Assembly (NCBI GenBank): GCA_020630455.1
Contig: JAHDBK010000052.1
Coordinates: forward strand, 1-12,519
Length of the DNA stretch: 12,519 nt
Direction: 5' to 3'
From: Saprospiraceae bacterium
GTDB taxonomy: Bacteria > Bacteroidota > Bacteroidia > Chitinophagales > Saprospiraceae
Below are positions 1-7,203 of the stretch, piece by piece; the stretch's first letter is position 1, and every line of letters begins with the position of its first letter. The translations under genes were made by a program, and so were the position numbers. Below the pieces are notes generated by a model. The model was given only the letters and a program-made list of their open reading frames with translations. It was not told the DNA's origin and ran no database searches.

Positions 1-2624
1 TGAAAAACTACATTAATTGGACTTGGGTCAGTTACTACAATATCATCTATCGTGAGTAAACATCCATTACCATCTTCTACAGTAACATCATAAGAACCTG
101 CTGTAATATTAGTTAAAACGTCAAAGCTAGGACCTTGAGCACCATTAGACCAATAAAATATATACGGTTGAACACCGCCAACAATATCCAATGTAATTGT
201 AGCTTCACCACTTCCAGGACAAAACGGAGGTGTAGTAACTGGGGCAGAAGCTTGTGTTAAAGGCAATGGTTCAGTAAAATCATAAGAAGCTGTTGTAGTA
301 CAACCACCAGCATCTGTTACTGAAACCGTATAAACACCTGCTGTTATATTGTTATTTATAGAACCCGAACCACCACCTGACCAAGCATAACTCACTATTG
401 GACTAGTTCCTTGAGTCGCTTGTACTTCTAAAGTGCCTGTATTACCTGCACAAAGAATCGGTTGGTTTTCAACAAATCCATCAATAACTGCACCTGTAGG
501 AGCTCCAACCATATCAGTTGCTGAAGCGGTACAACCATTCATATCAGTTACAGTTACAGTATAAGTATTTGCGAATAAATTATTAATATTATCAACATTA
601 CCTGCTGCATTATTCCATGCAAAAGAATAATTAGGTGTCCCACCTTGTGGAGTAGCCGTTACACTACCATCACCACCAATATTACATGATTCATCAACTG
701 CAACCGTTGAAACGGTTAAAACTGATGGTTCATTTATTATAGCTATATCTGTTGCTGTACAACCTAAAGCATCCGTAACCGTTACAGAATAAGTTGTAGG
801 AGCTAAATTATTAATAGTAGCTGAAGCACCAACACTAGGATTCCAAAAATAAGTATATCCTCCATTATCAATACCTGTAGCTGTAGGTGATGCTGTAATT
901 TGTCCATCATTAAAACCATTACACGTTACATCCGTTGGCGTAGCTGTAAGAGAAAGAATAGTAGCCACTTGAACAGTAGTTTGGTCTACATAAGTACACA
1001 TATTATCATCCGTAACTGTAACCGTATAAGTTCCTGCAAGTAATCCCGTTGCTACAGGAGTAAATTGAGCTGGAGTAGTACTCCATTCATAATCTAGAGT
1101 TCCCGTTCCTCCCATCGCGGTAATTGTTGCAGTACCTGTTGCGATACCATCACAAGCTGCAGGTGTGTTTATTATTGGAGGGGCAGTAATCGCTGCTGGT
1201 TGGGTAAGAAAACCCGCAGCTGTACTCGTACAACCATTGGAATTCGTAACCGTTACATTGTAACTTCCTGCTGGTACGTTAGTGATAATTTGCGTTGTTT
1301 GAGGAACGTTCCAAGTAAATGTATATGAATTATCTGGTGTGATTTGAACTCCATCTATAAAGACTAAAGCTTCCATGCTTCCGTTAGATAAACCATTACA
1401 AGTAGGAGGAGAAACAGTCGTTAGATTTACACCTAATTGGCCTGGTTCATTGATTTGTACTTGTGCTGTTTGTGTATCTGAATTGGCATCGGTTAAGGTA
1501 ACACCATAAGAACCTTGAGAAAGATTACTAATAGTAAATTGATTTCCAGAAGCTAAATTACCTGATTGAACAGCACCTGCTGGTAATAATTGCCAATCAA
1601 TTGTATAAGGTGCTGTACCAGCAATAATATCAACAACTATTTGTCCATCTGTCAAACTATTACAAGAAATATCAACAGCTGTGAAATTTGCTGTTAAAGA
1701 AGCTGCAACACAAGCTGTCATATCCATTTGAAAAGTCACTCCACAACTTACACCATCTTCAACTGTAATATCATAATTACCTCCCTCTGGAACTGTAAAT
1801 GTAACTGTTCCACCATGACTAGCTGCACCACTAGTAACTGTTCCTGTTACTGTAGGATTTCCATTTTGTTCAATAGTAATCGTATAATTACTATTAGAAG
1901 CATTCAATTGGTCAAACTCAGAAAGACCACCATTGATTTCAAATGTTCCTGTACAAGTATTGCCAACATTATTATTCATATTAGATGCTAATATTTCATT
2001 TAGATAAACTACTCTAAATGCATCAGTAGGTGTAGCATCTACACAATAAGTCGTATCTACTCCTACAACATGACCTTCAAAAAGTTGATTGGCATGGTTG
2101 TGAACGGTTATAGGTGCAAAAAATAATTCTACTGGGTCTCCACCATTAAAGAAACTTTGAATTCCTCCTGTATTAATAAATGTTCCATCACCCTGATTAT
2201 TCACTACCCCATCTAAATAGAAAGGTTGTTGATCTCCTGTTGGTGTAGGAAATGGGATTAGACAAGGGTCTGCTATAATATCTGTAATTTCAGGTCCTGA
2301 ATTAGAAGGGGAACAGCTATAAACAGCATAAGAAATACCAGGTGTAGTAGTAGGTCCATCATCGTCAGCAGCATTCAAATCAAAATCTCCATTATGATCA
2401 ATATTTAATGCATCATTCATACATAAATATTCAACATTATTACTTTGTGCCGTAATATCTAATGCTTGTACAGAGGTTCCTGCTACCCAATCATTATCTG
2501 CACAATCTGTTTGTTTGTTATGACTATTTGTTATAACTTTTAACTGTGCAGGAATGGGTCTTTGTGCTATAGCAGCACTTACTGAAAAAGCGACTAAAAG
2601 AAGAGGTAATAAATATTGTTTCAT
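1..2624 (-). CDS. Giant SprB-repeat surface adhesin, N-terminal part (3' end beyond window)
   Basis: The reading frame runs open from ATG at 2624 to the window edge: 874 complete codons with no stop, so the gene is cut by the window. Residues 1-20 are a signal peptide (MKQYLLPLLLVAFSVSAAIA, then Q). Residues 21 to about 308 form a region without a domain I can name; it holds an Asp/Asn-rich, possibly Ca2+-binding stretch (D76-G90, DHNGDFDLNAADDDG). From about residue 309 there are seven complete 75-89 residue units and the start of an eighth. They follow the pattern C-N-G...DG...GGT.PY.Y.W...L.AGTYTVTVTD..GCT...EP, which is the SprB repeat known from Flavobacterium gliding adhesins and other large T9SS cargo. 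Such proteins sit on the cell surface and serve in gliding, attachment or cell-cell contact. A C-terminal gliding-motility/T9SS type B sorting domain is expected but lies outside the window. Surface adhesin is secure; a gliding role is inference. Confidence 0.88.
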   Translation of the reverse strand, partial: MKQYLLPLLLVAFSVSAAIAQRPIPAQLKVITNSHNKQTDCADNDWVAGTSVQALDITAQSNNVEYLCMNDALNIDHNGDFDLNAADDDGPTTTPGISYAVYSCSPSNSGPEITDIIADPCLIPFPTPTGDQQPFYLDGVVNNQGDGTFINTGGIQSFFNGGDPVELFFAPITVHNHANQLFEGHVVGVDTTYCVDATPTDAFRVVYLNEILASNMNNNVGNTCTGTFEINGGLSEFDQLNASNSNYTITIEQNGNPTVTGTVTSGAASHGGTVTFTVPEGGNYDITVEDGVSCGVTFQMDMTACVAASLTANFTAVDISCNSLTDGQIVVDIIAGTAPYTIDWQLLPAGAVQSGNLASGNQFTISNLSQGSYGVTLTDANSDTQTAQVQINEPGQLGVNLTTVSPPTCNGLSNGSMEALVFIDGVQITPDNSYTFTWNVPQTTQIITNVPAGSYNVTVTNSNGCTSTAAGFLTQPAAITAPPIINTPAACDGIATGTATITAMGGTGTLDYEWSTTPAQFTPVATGLLAGTYTVTVTDDNMCTYVDQTTVQVATILSLTATPTDVTCNGFNDGQITASPTATGIDNGGYTYFWNPSVGASATINNLAPTTYSVTVTDALGCTATDIAIINEPSVLTVSTVAVDESCNIGGDGSVTATPQGGTPNYSFAWNNAAGNVDNINNLFANTYTVTVTDMNGCTASATDMVGAPTGAVIDGFVENQPILCAGNTGTLEVQATQGTSPIVSYAWSGGGSGSINNNITAGVYTVSVTDAGGCTTTASYDFTEPLPLTQASAPVTTPPFCPGSGEATITLDIVGGVQPYIFYWSNGAQGPSFDVLTNITAGSYDVTVEDGNGCLLTIDDIVVTDPSPINVVF
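3..1700 (-). repeat. Tandem array of SprB-like protein repeats (7 complete + 1 partial)
   Basis: On the minus strand the units start near 1700, 1433, 1187, 953, 716, 491, 257 and 14, giving lengths of about 89, 82, 78, 79, 75, 78 and 81 residues. Each has an early Cys (SCN, TCN, ACD, TCN, SCN, LCA, FCP), a central aromatic/Trp strand, and an A-G/N-x-Y-x-V-T-V-T-D turn. Units 2-7 have a second Cys (usually GCT, MCT in unit 3), but unit 1 lacks it (DANSDTQ). Units usually end in EP or a similar Pro-containing junction. The DNA copies are well diverged, so this is an old protein-level repeat and not a recent DNA duplication. Confidence 0.85.
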
Positions 2625-2838
2625 TTTATCTTTATTATATAGTCTTTTGTAATGTTTTTTAAAACGGAATTTTATCCTATTAAATTTTAATTCACTCACT
2701 AAAATATTGCCAAAATGAGCTACTTGTTCAATTTTTATTATTTTCTTTTGTTTTTTTTAATGTTTAAGGCTATTTTTATTTTAAAAATTTATAAATAACT
2801 CATTTTTATATTATTATAAATATGAATATGTAAGGAAG
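2625..2838. other. AT-rich intergenic gap upstream of the adhesin
   Basis: This 214-base gap lies between the end of the M23 peptidase gene and the start of the adhesin gene, both on the minus strand. I see no convincing hairpin terminator and no good TTG/TAnnTTTG promoter pair. The adhesin leader ends in AATAAAGATAAA directly before its ATG, which matches one half of the palindromic element found elsewhere in the window. The adhesin promoter should lie here but I cannot place it. Confidence 0.5.
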
Positions 2839-4560
2839 TTATCGAATAAATTCTTTTTCAAAAACACTAGTATTATTACTATTGTCTTTTACTTCTAACC
2901 TTAAAGTGTGTTTGCCTGAAGGTAAATTATCAAAATAATGTGTTATCACCGAACTACTTGAATTGGGTTCGAACAATACCCATTTCCCATCAATATAGCC
3001 TTTCCAAGTACATTCGTCTAACTTAGAAGAAGTGTTCATGTTGTCTTGAATTTTAAAGGTTATTCTAGAATAGCCTTTCATATTGGAATTAAAAACAATG
3101 GGTTTAATTGTCGGAGCTAAGTCGTCAATAATCATACAATAATTTCCTAATTCTCTTGCGTAGGTAACCAGCATATCTCCTTCCCATTGTCCACCAAAAT
3201 TTTCAGGCTTTTTGTTGTCTTCACACTTAGTTATTACGATATTTTCTTTCAAATGTTCCGGAATTCTTTTATTTGGACGAATTCCTATCTTAAACCATTT
3301 GTGTACAGGCAAGTTTTCATCATGAATATGAAACATATTAGAATATGTGTTTTCTGAATCATCTGGAGAACTACTATATTTTAAATATAAATTTTCATAA
3401 AAAGTATGTTTAGGGAAATGCATGAATAATTCTCCATTATCAATATAGCTTTCTTGATCATAAGGAATTAAATAATTATACATGGCTCTGTTTTGAGGTT
3501 TAATTTCCTTGCTTCTTTTTACCCAAAAAACCAATTTAGATTGATTTTTATTATAATCAGAAACGATAATAGTTACTTTTTTAGCTCTATTAGATTCTAA
3601 TGAAAAAACGCCATCATTCTCTAGTACAGGGTACATTGGAATTTCATTTCCATTTAAACGATAACAACGATTAAACCATGCTTTTTGTAATAACCTTTCT
3701 CTATAATCGGCATGGGCATTTACATATCTAGTATTATCAAAATGAAATTTTTCAAATTCTGTTTTATGCACTAAACGATCTTCGATATATGTTTCAATGG
3801 CATAGACACCATTCCAACTACTTGAACCATCCATAAAATCGTAAGCTTTGATGCCCACCCCCATTCTCCATGCTTTTATCGTTAAAGTATCTCCTCCAAC
3901 ATAGTAGGTACCACTCTTTCCTTTAGCTACATTTCTAATAGACGCATCTATAGTTTCATGCTTATCATTGAGTCCATAAACTTTAATTTGGTGTAGCTTG
4001 GGTGGAATATTATCCACAGCTTTAAACCCAAATAATAAAGGATTAATCGGTTCTTCAGTAATGGTATTTCTAATTTCATAGTGTAAATGAGGACCTGAAG
4101 AACGCCCACGCGTTCCCATAGTTCCTATTTTATCTCCTTTATTATACGTGAATCTGCCTTTTTCAGGATATAAATCTACATAAAAAGATTCTTTATCATA
4201 TTGCTGTGATTTGATATAATCTTCAATATCTTTATTAAAATAATCCAAATGACCATAAACAGTCGTATAGCCATTAGGGTGGTCAATGTATAGTGCTTTT
4301 CCATAGCCACTTGCTTGAACTTTTATTCTAGAAACAAAGCCTTCGGCTGCCGCATATAATGGGTCACCTATTTTTCCATGTTTGGACTTAATATCTATAC
4401 CTGAGTGGAAATGATTTGGGCGTAGCTCTCCAAAAGTACCCGAAATATATGCTCTATGGTCTACAGGAGAACGAAAATAATCCTGTGGATATGATTTATC
4501 GGAAGAAAATCCAAAAATAAAAAAAAGGCCAACAAAAAAGAGGAGAAACTTTGAATTCAT
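2839..4560 (-). CDS. Exported M23 family (LytM-type) metallopeptidase with long C-terminal extension
   Basis: The 573-residue protein begins with a signal peptide (about residues 1-19, FLLFFVGLFFIFGF core). A LytM/M23 domain spans about residues 28-180 and has a complete zinc site: H52 and D56 in FHSGID, H104 in YGHL, and H158/H160 in GPHLHYE. M23 enzymes cut peptide cross-links of peptidoglycan in the periplasm, or act as wall-remodelling factors in division. The roughly 390 residues that follow carry no motif I can name. They look beta-rich, and the last 90 (from about D482) read like an Ig-like fold ending in LEVKDNSNNTSVFEKEFIR. This M23-plus-extension form is familiar in Bacteroidota. 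ATG at 4560 is the natural start, directly before the signal peptide. The gene diverges from the PLP enzyme gene upstream. The peptidase call is secure; whether the substrate is peptidoglycan is inferred. Confidence 0.9.
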   Translation of the reverse strand: MNSKFLLFFVGLFFIFGFSSDKSYPQDYFRSPVDHRAYISGTFGELRPNHFHSGIDIKSKHGKIGDPLYAAAEGFVSRIKVQASGYGKALYIDHPNGYTTVYGHLDYFNKDIEDYIKSQQYDKESFYVDLYPEKGRFTYNKGDKIGTMGTRGRSSGPHLHYEIRNTITEEPINPLLFGFKAVDNIPPKLHQIKVYGLNDKHETIDASIRNVAKGKSGTYYVGGDTLTIKAWRMGVGIKAYDFMDGSSSWNGVYAIETYIEDRLVHKTEFEKFHFDNTRYVNAHADYRERLLQKAWFNRCYRLNGNEIPMYPVLENDGVFSLESNRAKKVTIIVSDYNKNQSKLVFWVKRSKEIKPQNRAMYNYLIPYDQESYIDNGELFMHFPKHTFYENLYLKYSSSPDDSENTYSNMFHIHDENLPVHKWFKIGIRPNKRIPEHLKENIVITKCEDNKKPENFGGQWEGDMLVTYARELGNYCMIIDDLAPTIKPIVFNSNMKGYSRITFKIQDNMNTSSKLDECTWKGYIDGKWVLFEPNSSSSVITHYFDNLPSGKHTLRLEVKDNSNNTSVFEKEFIR

Positions 4561-4569
4561 TTTGAAAAT

Positions 4570-4594
4570 ATAAAGAAAATTCTTTATTATTTAA
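4570..4594 (-). repeat. AT-rich palindromic element, copy A
   Basis: Read on the minus strand, the core is AATAAAGAATTTTCTTTAT, with 8-base arms ATAAAGAA/TTCTTTAT around AA. It lies 10 bases upstream of the M23 start codon, so it is probably in the untranslated leader or promoter. Over 25 bases it matches copy C (12372-12396) with one mismatch and copy B (7156-7180) with three. Confidence 0.6.
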
Positions 4595-4729
4595 TTATGT
4601 ATTATAATTTTTTTGCAAATATATTAAAAAATACAGCCCTAGTACAATTCATATTGTTAAAGTATTTTAAATAGACTCATAATGTTTATACTGGTCATAA
4701 ATTTTACTATTTAGACTTAATATCTTAAA

Positions 4730-4760
4730 TTTGTAACAGATACCATTTATAATATACATA
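4730..4760 (+). promoter_or_regulatory. Candidate promoter of the PLP-enzyme gene
   Basis: TTTG at 4730-4733 is followed after 19 bases by TATACATA at 4753-4760. This fits the Bacteroidota -33 TTTG and the TA of the -7 TAnnTTTG box, but not the TTTG half of the latter. The implied start of transcription is a few bases before the ATG at 4775. Confidence 0.3.
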
Positions 4761-4774
4761 ATAAGAGAATTCAT

Positions 4775-6232
4775 ATGAAAACTGAACCAAAGCCAAATGT
4801 TGAATTTGACAATGTTTTTCAAGATTTTATTGATCAATATCCAACTTATTCTGATACTCAAATATTAGATGATTTAAGAGAAACAGACTACAGTAGACTA
4901 GATAAATTAGGTCATATATATTTAGACTATACAGGCGGTAATTTGTATGCTGAATCTCAGATAGAAAAACACCACGAACTTCTTAAAAATAATGTTTTCG
5001 GCAACCCTCATTCTACCAACCCAACTTCCTTAGCGGCAACTCAACTTGTTAATGAAGCAAGGGCTTATGTTTTAAAGTATTTTAATGCTCAGGATGATTA
5101 TTTTTGTGTATTTACAGCTAATGCTTCTAATGCCTTAAAAATAGTAGGAGAATGTTATCCTTTTTGTGAAAATTCTCAGTTTTTATTGACTTATGATAAT
5201 CATAACTCGGTAAATGGAATAAGGGAATTTGCCAAGCATAAGGAATGTGGTTTTGATTATGTTCCCTTATATATTGAAAACCTAAGACTAGATGAAAAAA
5301 CCTTAAAAGAAAAATTAAAATCATTTGACCACAAAACGAATAAACTATTTGCATTACCCGCTCAATCAAATGTGTCTGGAGTAAAACACCCTCTAACATG
5401 GATTCGCTATGCTCAAAAAAGAGGTTGGGATGTATTACTAGATGCAGCGGCATTCGTTCCTTCTAGTCCTTTAAATCTAAAAGAGGTTCAACCCGATTTT
5501 GTATCAATGTCTTTTTATAAAATATTTGGTTATCCAACTGGTTTAGGAGCATTATTCATTAAAAAATCATCTTTCCATAAATTACAAAAACCTTGGTTTG
5601 CAGGAGGTACCGTAAATTTTGTTTCTGTAGGAGAAAGCACCTTTTCATTAGAAGAAAGTTGTGCTAGATTTGAAGATGGAACCATTAATTATTTAGATAT
5701 TCCTGCTATTAAAATTGGACTCGAACATATAGAATCTATTGGAATTGAAACCATTCAAAATAGGGTTCGAATTTTTACAGATTATCTTATTAAAACACTA
5801 TTAGAGCTGAAACATAGCAATGGACGAGAGGTAGTAACTGTATTTGGACCTAAAAACACGACGAATAGAGGAGGGACGATTATCCTCAATTTTTGTGATG
5901 AAAATGGCAAAATGATTCCTTGGGATTATGTAGAACACTTAGCTAATGAAGCCAAAATTTCTTTAAGAACGGGGTGTTTCTGTAATCCAGGTTTAGATGA
6001 AGTATATAGTTGTGTTAGTATAACAGAAACGATGAAATATTTTAGTCAAATGAATAAAGGAGGCTTTAAGGAAGTTATTAAGTACATGGGTAAATTAAGA
6101 GGTGCTGTAAGAATATCTGTAGGAATAGCAACTAATTTTAAAGATGTCTATTCTTTCATTCAATTTGCAAAACAATTTGTAAATATGAATGCTTCAGAAT
6201 TGGAATTTGGGCATTATATGTCTGAACATTAA
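4775..6232 (+). CDS. PLP-dependent class V aminotransferase-fold protein, Mo-cofactor sulfurase-like (NifS-like domain only)
   Basis: The 485-residue fold-type I PLP enzyme follows the NifS-like half of plant ABA3/animal MOCOS motif by motif: RLDKLGHIYLDYTGGNLY (residues ~40-60), VFGNPHS, FTANASNALKIVGE, DNHNSVNGIREFA, then SFYKIFGYPTGLGALF with the PLP lysine K249, FAGGTVNFVS, and RTGCFCNPG with C401 and C403 where the persulfide-carrying cysteine of ABA3 lies. Such enzymes strip sulfur from cysteine and hold it as a persulfide for transfer. The C-terminal MOSC domain that binds Mo-cofactor in eukaryotes is absent; the chain ends about 80 residues after the cysteine pair. The true acceptor is therefore unknown. 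No molybdoenzyme gene is in the window. It could also be a desulfurase for another cofactor or a small-molecule PLP enzyme. The ATG at 4775 follows a plausible promoter. The family call is firm; the reaction is inferred. Confidence 0.85.
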   Translation: MKTEPKPNVEFDNVFQDFIDQYPTYSDTQILDDLRETDYSRLDKLGHIYLDYTGGNLYAESQIEKHHELLKNNVFGNPHSTNPTSLAATQLVNEARAYVLKYFNAQDDYFCVFTANASNALKIVGECYPFCENSQFLLTYDNHNSVNGIREFAKHKECGFDYVPLYIENLRLDEKTLKEKLKSFDHKTNKLFALPAQSNVSGVKHPLTWIRYAQKRGWDVLLDAAAFVPSSPLNLKEVQPDFVSMSFYKIFGYPTGLGALFIKKSSFHKLQKPWFAGGTVNFVSVGESTFSLEESCARFEDGTINYLDIPAIKIGLEHIESIGIETIQNRVRIFTDYLIKTLLELKHSNGREVVTVFGPKNTTNRGGTIILNFCDENGKMIPWDYVEHLANEAKISLRTGCFCNPGLDEVYSCVSITETMKYFSQMNKGGFKEVIKYMGKLRGAVRISVGIATNFKDVYSFIQFAKQFVNMNASELEFGHYMSEH

Positions 6233-7143
6233 AAATTAGATTTTTTAGTATTTCTAGGATGATAAGTCATAATTATATCTTTCAAATAATCCCTATCTAA
6301 ATGCGTATAAATTTCTGTCGTAGTAATAGATTCATGACCTAGCATATCTTGAACAGCCTTTAAATCGGCTCCTCCTTCTACTAAATGTGTGGCAAATGAA
6401 TGGCGAAAAGTATGCGGAGATATTGTCTTGGAAATTTTGGCTTTTTGTCCAGTTTCTTTAGTGATATAAAATATCATAATTCTAGATAAAGACTTACCTT
6501 GTTTGCTTAAAAAAACGATGTTTTCTGCTTCTTTTTTGATGTTTTTTTTCAATTTTCTTTCATCTAAATATAATTGTAAAAATTTAGAAGCTTCTTCACC
6601 AATAGGTACTAGCCGCTGTTTATTATTTTTACCAATAACCTTTAAAAAACCAATATCCAAAAACAAATCCGTTAATTTTAAATTAATAACTTCACTTACT
6701 CGCAATCCACAGGCATATATTACTTCAAAAATAGCTCGATTTCGTCTACCATGTTCTACACTCATATCAAAACTATTTAAGAACAAATTAACTTCCTCAA
6801 ATGAAAGCACTTCAGGTATTTTGCGATTCAATTGAGGGGAATCGATTAATTCGCTTGGATTATCATTGATAATATTTTCTATTATTAAAAATTTAAAAAA
6901 AGCTTTTAGCGCTGAAGTATTTCTAGCTTGTGTAGCTGCTCCTAAGCCTAATTCATTGAGGTAAAAAATGAATTGACTCAATTCTTTAAGCTGAATCTGA
7001 GTAATTGATATCTCTGAAAAATGCTCTTCTAAAAAAAAATCTAACTTTCTAATATCACTTGTATATGCCTCTATGGTTTGTTCAGAAAAGGAACGTTCCA
7101 GTCGCATATAATTTTCAAAACTTTTAATATAAGAAGCTAACAT
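6229..7143 (-). CDS. xerD: Site-specific tyrosine recombinase XerD
   Basis: The 304-residue protein has an N-terminal SAM-like core-binding domain (residues ~1-105) and a C-terminal catalytic domain. The full tyrosine-recombinase set is present: R148 (CGLRVSE), K172 (IGKNNKQRLVP), H244 and R247 (SPHTFRHSFATH), H270 (MLGHESITTTEIYTH) and nucleophile Y279. These are the same residue numbers as in E. coli XerD, and the length (304 versus 298) agrees. The enzyme resolves chromosome dimers at dif with a partner recombinase and acts on DNA at the septum. The housekeeping Xer type is preferred over an integron or transposon integrase because there are no mobile flanks. It lies 60 bases downstream of the EEP gene on the same strand and may be cotranscribed with it. 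Its stop codon overlaps that of the convergent PLP-enzyme gene by 4 bases. XerC rather than XerD is possible. Confidence 0.93.
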   Translation of the reverse strand: MLASYIKSFENYMRLERSFSEQTIEAYTSDIRKLDFFLEEHFSEISITQIQLKELSQFIFYLNELGLGAATQARNTSALKAFFKFLIIENIINDNPSELIDSPQLNRKIPEVLSFEEVNLFLNSFDMSVEHGRRNRAIFEVIYACGLRVSEVINLKLTDLFLDIGFLKVIGKNNKQRLVPIGEEASKFLQLYLDERKLKKNIKKEAENIVFLSKQGKSLSRIMIFYITKETGQKAKISKTISPHTFRHSFATHLVEGGADLKAVQDMLGHESITTTEIYTHLDRDYLKDIIMTYHPRNTKKSNF

Positions 7144-7155
7144 TATTGTAATTTT

Positions 7156-7180
7156 ATAAAGAAAATTTGTTATTATTTAT
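7156..7180 (-). repeat. AT-rich palindromic element, copy B (degenerate)
   Basis: Matches copy A at 22 of 25 positions and likewise sits just upstream (12 bases) of a minus-strand start codon, here that of xerD. The palindrome is damaged by the change of CT to TG (+ strand 7168-7169), so only the left arm is intact. Confidence 0.45.
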
Positions 7181-7203
7181 CAAAAATAATATATAATCAC
7201 AAG

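Larger units (their letters stand above)
4561..4774. other. Divergent intergenic region between M23 and PLP-enzyme genes
   Basis: This 214-base gap must carry the promoters of two divergent genes. It contains a copy of the AT-rich palindromic element (4570-4594) just before the M23 start and a candidate promoter for the rightward gene (4730-4760). Nothing else, including any small gene or RNA, is supported. Confidence 0.5.

Noticed and set aside
1..1700. CRISPR array or DNA-level tandem repeats
   Set aside because: The roughly 240-base periodicity is explained by the protein repeats of one open frame; the DNA copies are strongly diverged and there are no short identical direct repeats with spacers.
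1728..1991. Plus-strand open frame of 87 codons within the adhesin gene
   Set aside because: It is antisense to the continuous adhesin frame and its product is low-complexity (Cys/Ser/Asn/Ile-rich), as expected for the complement of a Thr/Val/Asn-rich repeat.
4667..4861. Minus-strand 64-codon frame at the start of the PLP-enzyme gene
   Set aside because: It overlaps the coding start of a certain gene, has no recognizable domain and a composition typical of translated AT-rich DNA.
4775..6232. The PLP enzyme as kynureninase partnering the RidA protein
   Set aside because: The FGNPHS, SFYKIFGYPTG and RTGCFCNPG motifs are those of the NifS/MOCOS branch, and the two genes are more than 5 kb apart in different transcription units.
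6229..7143. XerD as an integrase of a genomic island
   Set aside because: No attachment-site repeats, tRNA, transposase or phage genes flank it, and its catalytic spacing is that of housekeeping Xer proteins.
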